This document shows positions 1 through 11,403 of a stretch of DNA of 64,000 nt, in pieces (position 1 is the stretch's first letter; the number at the start of each line of letters is the position of its first letter). Both the position numbers and the translations under genes were made by a program. This DNA is from Albifimbria verrucaria (taxonomy: Eukaryota > Ascomycota > Sordariomycetes > Hypocreales > Stachybotryaceae), in the NCBI GenBank assembly GCA_020081605.1, contig JAHREC010000009.1:1240001-1304000 (forward strand), read 5' to 3'. The notes beneath the pieces are model-generated. The model did no database searches, was not told the DNA's origin, and saw only the letters and a list, made by a program, of their open reading frames with translations.

Positions 1-2408
1 AACTCTTTTCTCAACGGAAAGATCCGAGCAAGTGCTATCGCGTATATTAAGAATCCCACGGGAGGGAGAAGGGTTTGTTCGTTCAGAGCCTGCTGAAGTG
101 AAGAATATGTGCAAGGGAATGACAGAGATTGAATTGAATGGAATGAAGAAAGACACCAAGCGGCGCACACAATTAAGCTGTCGACGGGCGTGTCAGTCCA
201 TGCGAACAAATAGCGAACCGTGATGGAGGAGAAGGGAAGAAGAAAAGAAGGGAAAGGATCGGAGGGCCAGTAGCGGGAGAAGGCTGGCTGGGGGCCGTAG
301 GGTATAGTGGCAGGAAATAGGTGACAGCTTGGCCGCTAGTGGACAAGGCAAGGGGTACGGGTGCGGGTGTGTGGTGTGGGTAAGTGGGTGATGTGCCGGG
401 AAACATAAGGCGAGTTTGTGAGGGTGAAACCATACCAGCTAATGAGTAACAAAATGGTCCGATTTCTTCAAGAAATGGGCATTGCGCAAAACAGGGGATC
501 CGGCCATGGGTGGTGATGGTGGGAGTGGGCGCGGTAGTGGAGGATGCGCGTGTGTATAAGTCGGGAGGGTACATACTAAGCTCTCACGCAGCCCGCCCAG
601 GGGATGACGATGCAGCACCCGCTCAGAGTAGGTGGTGGTGCATCAGCAAGCTCCCTGTAGCCTGTAGGAGCCCTGTGGGATGTAGGGGGTCAGTCACTTT
701 TACAGTGGGCTTGGTGCGCCTAACGAAACGCACTGGCCAATCAGCCTCTCCCCAAGACCGCCTCCGTGTCTGAGCCAAGCATGAAGCCCTCCGCCAGTCA
801 GCCAGAATAAATGGGAAATTCCCAACCACCGGCCAATCGCAACTTGGACTGCGAAATGCGCTTCGAGAATGCGAAAACGCGCAGTCTCGCGAAACGGGCA
901 AACGGCACTTCCGCACGACGTCTCGCCGTGTCAAAAACATCGGACGCGGCCGTGCAGCCGGCATCGCGAGCCGTGCAAGTCGGTGGTTGACAGAGGCAAG
1001 CCCCTCCACCACGCGATTGGCCAGGCGCTGTCGCATCATGAAACACGCTGCGACGTGCTGGGCCTGGGATCTGTAACAAACGGCCCACTCCTCCCCGACT
1101 CTCACACAGCCAGGCCCAGACCACCGTCGAGAAAGCCAGCGTCCCGCCGCCGGCCATCTCCATCATTGCGAACCTCCGATTCGTTCTCTCGCCTACCGCA
1201 ATTCCATGGATGAATAACCCTACTTTTACGCTTCCGCCTATGGTCAGCTTTTACCACCGCCAGACCTCCCCGTGAACCCCTGCCCTTGTTTATCTCCCCG
1301 TGGCCTTTATTCGAAGCGCCCTTGACAGATCGGTAACGCCAAGTTAGCCATCTGCCTGTCCTCCCATGAACAATAATGCTTCAAAACCAAAACCCCAAAC
1401 ACCCCGTCCAAGCCTTGGGTAGTATCCACGTGCTGTCTGTCAACTTAAGCGCCTTGTGTTTTCCTCCCTCTCCTTTTTCCCTTTTCCTTTCTTCCTTTCT
1501 CGGCGGCGTCGCATCTCATCGCCTTGACGCTCCCACATCCCGTCTTGGTTCCGTTTGCCTGCCCGTATGTGGCCCCTCGCGATCTGATTGGACACCGTTG
1601 GACCATTGCCGCTTTTGGCATCCAGATTTATTTATGTCGATAATTACACGAACCACATGTCTTAATCCGGTTCACGGCGTCTATTTTTGGGCGGCAAATC
1701 TGACTGGAAGGATTGCTCACTCACCTACGAGATGCAGCTTACACAACCTCGATAGCGCCACTAGCCATGCACCACTAACAGTAATTTCGGTCACGTTTCG
1801 TTTCTGGTCATTATGTTCTCTTGTTCGAATGGTTTATCGTCCAATTTCTCGTCATGCCACGCGCCACTATGGCGGGTCGGGCTTCTAAGAATAACAGCGC
1901 AATAATGATAGTGTCTGTAAAATTACTTCTAGTAGTTCCTCTCGGCTTCGGCATCAACATCTCCATGTCAAGAACAGTCACTCACGACCGGCATGGCGGA
2001 GTTTCTGTCGTCTTACTCCAGGCCGAATGAATCTTTTCAAATCAGGCTGAATCGGCCAATTACACACACCCTCACAGGCACGGAGACAAAAACACACTGT
2101 AAGCGGCTGACACAAAATAAATGAGGTCGGACTGAAGACCAGTCGCATAATATCCCTTTAGTAGCTACTAAGCCTGTCTAGTCTGTCACTCCTTTCCTCG
2201 GAAACAAATCCTCTCCCCAACCCAGCCGGTCGGTTATCGACCGCTGGCCGGGGTTAGCTCCCGGCCGGCCACCGCAAGCGGCCGGCCCGGGGCATCCGCC
2301 CAACCGTACATGAAGTAATGATTTGCCTGAAACCGCCATCATTCATCGGACGCGAGCGAAAGGAAATCCATCCAGGACCTCGTCACTCCAGAAATACACG
2401 TGAGCTCC
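1..2408. other. Intergenic region, no gene supported
   Basis: Open frames here are short, overlap on both strands and show no recognisable domain, intron signals or codon bias. The DNA is moderately GC-rich with purine-rich stretches (about 230-260) and a pyrimidine-rich stretch (about 1455-1500). The right end (about 2226-2291) carries two adjacent GC-rich hairpins just beyond the UBC4 stop, listed separately. A promoter for a gene left of the window is possible but not shown. Confidence 0.6.
2226..2291. repeat. Two adjacent GC-rich inverted repeats 3' of UBC4
   Basis: The first is a short palindrome (GGTCG, loop gttat, CGACC) near 2228-2242. The second pairs CCCGGCCGGCC at 2260-2270 with GGCCGGCCCGGG at 2280-2291 across a 9-nt loop (accgcaagc), with one bulged base. 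They lie about 120-180 bp past the UBC4 stop, so they may be in its 3' UTR or near its polyadenylation region. The function is unknown; the pairing itself is read directly from the sequence. Confidence 0.6.
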
Positions 2409-3332
<924 letters not shown>

Positions 3333-4326
3333 CTTGTGATGTGTCTGGGGTTTGTGGAAGGGTATCTGGTTGCGAAGGCTCGCTATCTGAGGGGCAGAAG
3401 GTTAGCGGTTTGGCGGAACGTCTGGGGGCAAAGGGAATGACGCACTCGCAAAGGGAAACGAAGTCTCCTGAGCGAAAACGAGGGGGTAAAGAAAAAATGC
3501 GACAACGGGTGCGGGAGCGATGTGCTCTCGAGAGGCGGCTCACAGGGACGAGTGGTCGATGTTTTGTGGTTTGTTTTTGGCAAAGTCGTCGAGGGGTGAT
3601 GGAGATCGTCGATGGTCGTATGCGTGCTATGAAGGAAGGAAAGTCACGGGGGTTTGGGCCAGCTGAGAGGGAAGACAAGAGGCAGGGGCTGCAGCCAGCC
3701 AAAGCGCAGCCCGAAAAGTCAGGTTTTTTTATTTTAGCCTGACTGAGCCACACATAGCCAGCCAAGCCCAGCCAACCCAGCACCGGAAATCAGGTAAGCG
3801 CCCCAGTTACACCGCCACCGGGCCAGGCCACGCCCAGCGCCCGAAGCCTTCCAGCACTTTCTCTGCCTATCCGTCTTGCCGTCGCCGTTGCCGTCGCTCT
3901 ATTCACTCGAATGAACAATGTCTGATTCATGATTAAAAATCGGCCATCAGGGTTGCGGCAAACAGTGGCCAACCACCAATGAGCTATCCCATCCCACGGA
4001 CCCCGAGCCTTGTGCATTTGTTAGTTTTACTGTATTATTAACATGCCTCATTATCGAACGGTCTGGGCAACTGGCCTGACATGATGGGCGTGCATGCATG
4101 CACTGCATAGACAGGTACTTTGTCGCCTCACTGTATCGAAACTGGTACTTCCCAATCAGGTATCATGAAGCACTCTGAAACCATCCACTCAGAGCAAGGC
4201 ATAACAATACCAGCATAGCGTTGCTACAGGCCCAAGACAGTGCGGTTTCTCTTTAGATTCAATAATTCATGTATCCGCTTCTATGTACAAAGGATCGGTT
4301 GTGTACAGCCAAAGTTCGCTGGCTCG
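3333..4326. other. UBC4 5' region and UBC4-GCDH spacer
   Basis: Read in the UBC4 direction, 3340-3780 is C/T-rich as in fungal 5' leaders, with no persuasive coding frame. The 3790-4326 part is ordinary spacer DNA that contains the 3' UTR of the glutaryl-CoA dehydrogenase gene. No RNA gene was recognised. Confidence 0.55.
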
Positions 4327-5721
4327 TCAAACAAACGCCTGAATGCCCGTGATAGCCCTGCCCAATATCAAGCCTGTGACGTCGTCAGTAACTCATTTTC
4401 ACCTCCCGTCTACAAAGGTAACACTCACTGTGAATATCGCTTTGGCCTTCGTACGTTTGCGTCACAAATAGGTTCGCCACGTGGCGCCCAATCCCGTACT
4501 CGTCGCTCACTGCATTGCCTCCAAACACCTCCTGCAACACTCGTGCGTTCCGCAGCGCTGCGTCGCAGTTTTGACGCTTCACCATGCTGATCATCTCTGG
4601 CGTGGCCTTGCCCTCGTCCTTGAGCCGTCCGACCTGGATCGCGGCGACCGTGCCATACGCCGCATCCGTGGCTGCGTCAGCGAGCTTCTTCTGCACGAGC
4701 TGGTACCGCGCGAGAGGGTTGTTCTTGAATTGCCGTCGCTCGAGCGCATATGTACGGGCTCGTGCGAGGCAGTCCTCCAGAGCGCCAATGACACCTAGGG
4801 AGATGCCGTAGCGAGCACTGTTGAGACACGAGAAAGGTCCTCTAAGGCCCTCCACCTCAGGGAACATGTTCGCCTCTGGAACGGGGCAATCGTCCATTTG
4901 AATCATACCCGTAATGGAGGCGCGCAGCCCGTTCTTGTTCTTGATAGCGGGAGTTTCAAGCGTACCAGGTGGGCAGTCCTTCCTCTCAACCAAGAACCCA
5001 CGTATCTTGCCTGTTTCCTGTAGCTTCGCCCACACCATGAGCACATCTGCGATGGGGCTATTCGTGATCCACGTCTTCGCACCGCTCAGCGAGTAGTAAC
5101 CCTTCTTCGTAGGATGCGGCTTCGCTACGCTCTCCATGCTTCCCGGGTCACTACCATGGTTCGGCTCCGTCAGGCCAAACGCGCCCAGCAATCGTCCCTT
5201 GGCCATTTCCGGGAGAAACCTTTCCTTCTGCTCTTCGGTTCCGAACTCGTGGATGCCACCCATGACTAGGGACGACTGGACAGACATGCCCGAGCGGTAA
5301 CCGCTGTCCACTCGCTCGACCGCCCGTGTAATCAGACCTCCGGCGACTGTCGATACGCCAGCGCAGCCGTAGCCTTCGAGATTCGCACCGAGGAGCCCGA
5401 GCTCGCCCATTTCTTCGAGGATCTTCCGGTCGTAGTGTTCATCGCGGTAGGCCTCTATCAAGTGTCGGTCATGTCAGCTGTGGCAAAGGCTTTGTATTGT
5501 AGTATCATGACACATACGCAGCACTCGGGGAAGTAAACGCTCCTGGCAGTATCTCTCTGCAGTCTCAGCAATCGACAATTCTTCCTCGGTCAGCAGGTTC
5601 TTGCTCGCCAAGGGATCCTCCCAGTTAAAGACGGAGCCGGAGGCTGTCGCGAAGCTCCGGGAGCAATTGGCCGCAGGGGCTTGGCGCTGCGCAGGCACGT
5701 CCTCAACGCCGGTCGATACAT
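4327..5721 (-). CDS. Glutaryl-CoA dehydrogenase, mitochondrial (acyl-CoA dehydrogenase family)
   Basis: Exons 5721-5518, 5454-4429 and 4373-4327. The family reaction is FAD-dependent dehydrogenation and decarboxylation of glutaryl-CoA to crotonyl-CoA in the matrix, in lysine and tryptophan breakdown, with electrons passed to ETF. Visible signatures: NWEDPL, EEMGELGLLG, RVDSGYRSGMSVQSS with the substrate-binding Arg, FGLTEPNHGSDPGSM and WITNSPIAD for FAD binding, and TQTYEGQSDIH with the catalytic Glu. The last short exon gives the family ending LILGRAITGIQAF. The only upstream ATG opens an Arg-rich presequence (MYRPALRTCLRSAK) one frame away from RSFATASGSVFNW. One extra C in the GGGG run at 5676-5679 (plus strand) joins them and gives 425 aa. 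Without it the N-terminal frame has no ATG. Confidence 0.93.
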
Positions 5722-6209
5722 GGTGCAGCAATTGGCAATTGACCTGGCCTTCTATGCTGTTCTTGCAGGAAGCAGGAAACCAAAGCAAGGGAAAGATGGT
5801 AACCGATATCGCTTCCCCGCCGGTAGCCAGTGATGCCGGGTATCTGTGCCGAGGCAACCCGGGTGTCGTTACCCCACAGCACTAGCAACACAAACAAGTC
5901 CATACCACATTTGGCGATGACTTCACTTCTTTCACGCCTACTATATCAAATATGATCTGCACGACTATTCCCGATCCCCTTTTGGTCCAACTGACGGTCA
6001 AATATGGTCGAGAAAATCATGATGACAATTACTTAGTAGTGGTTATTGATTAGTGATACTTTAACGGAGCTGCACAGGTCTGCTGTACACCAGAAGTACC
6101 ATTATCACCTCTTACACTCACTAACACGCGTGACCATCGTGAAGTCGCCTCTGTTCCTCGTTTCTCCTGGCCAGTAGCGTCAATCTGTCTAGCTCGACCG
6201 TTGCGATCA
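5722..6209. other. GCDH upstream region
   Basis: Promoter-side spacer of the glutaryl-CoA dehydrogenase gene. The reading frame of exon 1 stays open upstream to about 5857 but has no ATG there. The 5940-6110 part is AT-richer, with no recognised gene. Confidence 0.45.
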
Positions 6210-6879
6210 TCATGCCTGCCATTGCCAACGGAGCCGCTCCTTCACCCCCATCGGACTTGGTATCGTACTGGAATTATACGATGAGCTACGGTGGTCTTGC
6301 GAATCCCTTGCGCGCCGTCGCCGCTCCCGTCCACTCCCGCTTGCAGGTGATCTGTCATGTTCCGTAGCTGACCTTGGTGAGCCAGTACTGCTCGGCGATG
6401 GCCATAAGCGTGTTCGACTAAACCGGATGCCACGTCGGCCACGATGCTTCGGGGCGTGAGTGGTCCAGATCGAGAGTTACGACGGCTGCAGTTGGCGAAC
6501 TGGCATTCGCTGAGTGGGCTGTGTTGCTGTGTACCCGTCAATATCCCTTCTCCATCAGCTTAAAGGGCGTTGGTTGTACCACTGAAGATGGAGGAGATTG
6601 ATTTAGATCAGGGCACGATGCAGCAAGCTCCCTAAGATGCCAACCACAAGAGAACAATTCGTTCGACTCGCGTCCCTTGGCGAGCTTATACATGGAGGAG
6701 CCTAGACCTCGTAGGAACGGCTTGAGGGGAGATGGAGCATCGGTTTGTGATTGTTTGTCTTTCGCAGATTGCGATTTGTGTGTGTCTCGTCTACCCTCCG
6801 TCGTCGCATCATTGTCTGAAGAGGTATTGTGCGAAGCTGCTGAGCTGGAGCTAGCCCGTACAGGCTCATGAGATGCCAT
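6210..6879 (-). CDS. Doubtful Ser-rich hypothetical protein, frame-broken
   Basis: An ATG at 6879 opens 113 codons (to 6538) rich in Ser, Thr, Asp and Lys, with SPLKPFLRGLGSSMYKLAKG as its least simple stretch. Beyond the stop, another frame ending at 6210 reads like a disordered tail (WPSPSSTGSPRS, SGSGRERRRRARDSQDH, SSSYNSSTIPSP). The two could be one protein split by an uncorrected indel or an unrecognised intron, as in other genes here. I do not recognise a family and see no catalytic motif. It may equally be a decayed gene or chance open frames, so both ends are provisional. Confidence 0.3.
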
Positions 6880-7450
6880 GTCAATGGAGAGTTGGTCTTA
6901 GTGACCAGCACTTCGAATGATGGGGAACAGTAGGTAAAGCCAAGCAACGATACTGTTAGATAGAATGAGGAGTGTGAAGCAAATAGATCAGGAGGGGCTT
7001 CAAGCTTCACTGTAGAGAAGTTGGGCTAGTCTCAGCTTCAGAGGTTGAATGATTTTGGGTTTCTTGGTACAACTGTTCACATTAAGTTGGCAAGTCTGCC
7101 CAACACTGCTGTTAGAAGCCTTCCCAGTTTGGTAAGTAAGGTGGTGAAGGGTGGCTTGACAGGTGTTTCAAAGGGAACGGTCTTGTTCCAAGCTCTAGGC
7201 TCCCATTCTAAGTCGGCTCGTCTGTTATGTGGTGCATGTACAATTTCGACACTTACGTTCGTAATGGGTATGTCCTTCGAACGAGTGTAGGAGCGTTGAC
7301 TACATCGGGACATACTACTCAAGTTGGAATACCTCATGTAAGCTACCACATTCATTTGGCATCAATAAACGGTACAGAAATTAGTAAAAGGTATGTATAC
7401 CGCAATCAATTACAATATCGGGAGATGTGGTTGAGAGTCGTAATCGTGCT

Positions 7451-7675
7451 CTAGAACTTCATGAGTTTTGACTCGTGGTGTTCGGGCATGAACAAGGGCC
7501 CATTCCCATCCAAAGGTACCAATGGATGGGAGAAGAACCGTATAGTCTCATGTATATGATACTCAAGAAATACTCTGCAGTGCAGTAGCGCTGCTATAGG
7601 CACGGGACATTCTTGCTTTAAGTGGCCACCCTTACGACAAGGCATACAACTGTTCCCCGTATGCCCTTACCGTCA
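7451..7675 (-). pseudogene. Open frame with a CCHC zinc-knuckle motif, probable relic
   Basis: Read on the minus strand after a stop codon, the frame contains C-x2-C-x4-H-x4-C as CMPCRKGGHLKQEC followed by PVP. This spacing is that of the retroviral-type zinc knuckle found in Gag-like proteins of fungal retroelements and in some cellular RNA-binding proteins. The rest of the roughly 70 codons, ending near 7451, shows no second knuckle, protease or polymerase motif. The surrounding DNA is AT-richer than the flanking genes and lacks long frames. A decayed retroelement or gene fragment is possible; a chance match cannot be excluded. Confidence 0.25.
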
Positions 7676-7699
7676 TCATTAATCTCTAACGTGACGAAC

Positions 7700-10600
7700 A
7701 GACAAAAGGAGACCAGAACCTGGTAACTTTATGGGTTAAATGAAGCCCCTATCCCTTGTCCATGAAACTGGTCGACGTGGGGATTGTAAGTGGTGATCTC
7801 AGCTTACTAGAAGCATAGACGATATGCGAGTATAATTTGAAGGATACAGCCGTAATCGTGGGGGATGCTGAGGATTATGTGGAATCATTCCCTCTTCAAA
7901 ACTTCTACTAATTTCTGTAGTTTCCCCTTACCCGAACTCATGTCCTGCCCTGACAGATTATCCATAGATGGAGAGGTTTAGTGTCGCTGAGTTGTGGGTG
8001 TGTCAGTACTACATGCCAATCACGCAAAGATAAACATAATACTGCCCAGCCCATCCAGGTTGTTGAACATTGCATAATATATCTTATTGTAAATACTTGC
8101 ATTCATAAACCAGCTGAGTTTGGTAACAATAAAGGGTAGCTTTAGACCCATATCACTTTACTTTTAATTTGTACATCTGCCATAGGGTAGCTGATAGACG
8201 GGCCATTTGTGAGCTTTCACCAACCTTGTGAGTTGACTCTTTTTTTAATTTCTTTCTATCTAGGCTCTTCACGTAGGATTTTGGAATAAATTTACACAAG
8301 TGTCCTTTCATCCCCGGAGCCATAAATCTAGAGCTCCGGATGGTTGGCCACTGTACTATTCTACTTGCCGACTGGACGTTCACAATGCCGTTGACATTGG
8401 CGAACAGTATTCAACTGTCATGCTTGGAATAAATATAAAAGAGATAGTGCACGCGAGAAAAGAATCCATATCATACGAACGAGAACCCCGCAACCTTCAG
8501 TTGCCCAGTTGTCGACGTCGATGCTGTCACCTGTATCCTTGTCACTACGGGTGGGAGTTCCACTCCAGTTTTACTATTGCAAAATATTTTACATGCCGGT
8601 TGAAGACGTAAGCTTCATTAGCCGGCAAATTAAAATGGAGGAGATCGAACGGTAAGTGAAAATAGGGTAGTGGCTTGATAGATGTGCCGTCTTCGAGATG
8701 TGAGATGTTTCCAAATGAGCACCCAGCTAATCATGCCAGAAACCTACCACGTGGGTAGTCAAATGGAATCAAGTTCAGGACAACAAAAACAATGTACAAC
8801 TATAATATTGGCTGGCATATTGGTATGATATGACCAATCGAATTCATATAATGATGTTCATATACTCTTTACAAAACAAAGATGTATGTGATCTGCGATT
8901 CTCCTTTTCACCCACCGTGATTAACATACTGCAGGGACCAATGTGGGTTCAATAGTTGGCAAGGCATTGCGGCTGATGGACCGTCCTGCAAATCGTTCAC
9001 AGTTATTGCACATTGCTGTGAGTGCTCGGATCAAGCTCAGCCGTGGTGGAACAGGTAGGCAGTCTACGGGGTTAAGCCTAACGCCAAAAGCAAACCGGGT
9101 TCGTATACGGAGTAGTGTTGCTGGATTTGGAAAGAAGCAACGTATTGGCCTGGGCTTGTCATCAATAATAAGGAGTTGCCAAGCTGCGTCCCTGGTTTAA
9201 GGAGCAGCCATCAGCGACAGCTTCAGGGTCGATCTGGCGCTCCAATTGCACATCGGAGGGTTCAGCACTCCACACACCCATCCATCCAGCGCTTGTACGC
9301 GGTCGTCGTGCCAGCCTTGCATGTGACGATGCCACGCATGGAAATCGAGTGGTTCAGCTCGATAAATGTTAGGCAGAGCAAGACAGGTTCAGTAAGCCGG
9401 CGTCAAGGTACAGCACAGGTACCACGTCGCCGGGACCCTCAAGGACTCCGTCGTGGAGAAACACAAGTCAAAAGACCGGGGAAATGGAGCCTGTGGATCC
9501 AGGAAGGAGATTGCGCATTACAGAAGCATAACGTCGCAGGGTGATTCGCAACCCATGAGGCCCCTCCCTTCCCCATCAAGGAGACATCTTGGCAACCAGG
9601 CAATTTGTCCGTTGAGATTCCGCGGATTTCTTTTTCATTTCCAATTGTTCTGTTCTGCTCCGGGGTGCAGCAGGGGGCTTCGCGGGCTCGCTCCCAAGTG
9701 TCGAATGCCCGAGCCGCGTCAAAGGACTGCACGGATGGTACAAGTTTGGCTCATGGGAGCGACTAGTGACGGCATCGTTTAGCGTCGGAGCCATTGAGAG
9801 GCGGTGTTTGTCTTAAGATGGATAGCGATCAGCCCACCAATCAGCGGACAAGAACAGCCCTGATGGAGCTCAGGAACAGAGACAGTGAGGCGAAGCAGGG
9901 CTTTGACATTCCGCTTCCCGAGCACCTTGGCTTTGGCTTGGTTTTCGGGGACCAAAGGCTGCAGGTTGTGCTGGCACGCAAATCAGCTCTCTCCATGGGG
10001 TGAAGCACAGAGGGAGAGCTGACGATGTATCGAATGATGGACATGCCGAACTGTTCTTTTGTGCAGTGAAGACCAGTTCAGGGGCCCACGATAAGGGACT
10101 GGTGACGGCAGCTTCATGCTGATTGGTGGCTTCGTATCTCAAGGAATTTAGGAAGCTTCATAAATGATACACGACGATTACATGCGAGGTGGGTAACAGA
10201 CTGGATGAAGCATCCATCACCTCAATGGATCCGGTGAGTCTCCGTCGATGTACAAGCATCGTCATGTGATTTATGCACAGGAGGCATCTTTAGAGGAGGT
10301 ATGTAGGCGGTTAGGTACCACCTTACCTGCGGACTGAATACCCCAAGCTCTCCAATGTCCGCTCTGCCTGCGCCTGCTCTTCTCAAACGCACCGCCTGTC
10401 ACTGCAAGGCTGGACGCTCACCTATCACACTAGAGGGTACGTTGGCTTCGGAATTGTGGTGCCGGCATGGCGTTGCTCAGGAGGCCAGGCTTGGCGAAAC
10501 CAGGAGACAAGGGCGGGAGCATGTGCAGGCCTCCAGGCACAGGAGTGGTACAGCAAGCACAAGTAGCTTTACAGCGGTTGAAGGTGCTGTTTCTAGGTGC

Positions 10601-11403
10601 TGCAGCGAGCATCAGCGAGGGGCTAGCGGGGACAACAGGGTGGACTTGGCGTGGTGCAGGGCAGCGGAGTGCTGTAGCACTGCGCGGTATAGGGAGCGTA
10701 GGGCAACACAGCACAGCACAAGGCAGCGTGCATAGCACATGGGCACCGCTAACTCGAGGGTGGGATGGGCATCCCTTTTTCATAGTCCGTGCCAGCTGGG
10801 TAGGTACCTCTGCCAGGTACCTAGACGACCCCCAGTTGGATGCCATGCTGTCAGTGGACAAAAAGCGACCCCCTGGGTCCTCATTTCCAAATTGCAAGCA
10901 CCAGCCCAACTTCCCGGATTTTTGACCGTTCTGTTCCCGCGCAGTCCGTCTCTGTCCATCTATCTCTCTCCAATCCACCCGTCCAACCATCCATCCATCC
11001 ACCCATCCATCGGCGCGTGAACCGCACCCGCAAATCTAGTCCTTCGTCCAACAAACAATGTCTGCTCGTCTGTTGCATAGTGTTCGACGCCCTTGATACC
11101 CTCCTTCGATTGCACCGCGCTCGTTGCTGCTGCTGCCACCGCTCTCTCCTTCGCCCACCCACGCTTTCCCTCAGCAGCAGCACCAACCTCCCTAACATCA
11201 AACTCGACAATTCATCTTCCTTCTTCCTCTCTCCTCCCCGTTCAACACCCGCCAGAGCATGCTTTGAGCCACCCCCACGCGGCCGAATCCTCGAGCTTCA
11301 CCTAAACGCCGTGTCTCCGCCATATCGCTCATCCAGCAGCATCTAACGCCCTCCTGGCCGCATCGTCGTCACCACTGTCTGTCCTTCTTGGCGGCGTCTC
11401 GAA
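7700..11403. other. Gene-poor, partly AT-rich spacer and MSS4 promoter side
   Basis: From about 7.7 to 8.9 kb the base composition drops noticeably (long A/T words around 8040-8300 and 8820-8880) and no coding frame stands out. This could be an old repeat-induced mutation target, but that cannot be shown by eye. From 10.4 kb the DNA becomes GC-rich. From 10.95 to 11.40 kb it is C/T-rich, typical of a fungal promoter and 5' leader, and runs into the kinase start at 11404. Confidence 0.45.
10975..11011. repeat. CCAT-type tetranucleotide microsatellite
   Basis: An imperfect run of (CCAT/CCAC)n in the presumed 5' leader or promoter of the kinase gene downstream. Confidence 0.8.

Noticed and set aside
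623..1105. 160-codon minus-strand frame near the left end
   Set aside because: Overlaps another long frame on the same strand and one on the plus strand, with no motif, intron signals or codon bias; typical chance frame in GC-balanced DNA.
5722..5857. Upstream extension of the glutaryl-CoA dehydrogenase exon 1 frame
   Set aside because: The frame is open but has no ATG; the ATG at 5721 in the adjacent frame opens a proper mitochondrial presequence and is joined by one missing C.
10430..11002. 190-codon minus-strand frame and overlapping plus-strand frame upstream of MSS4
   Set aside because: Composition follows simple repeats (CCAT) and GC-rich promoter DNA; no family resemblance.
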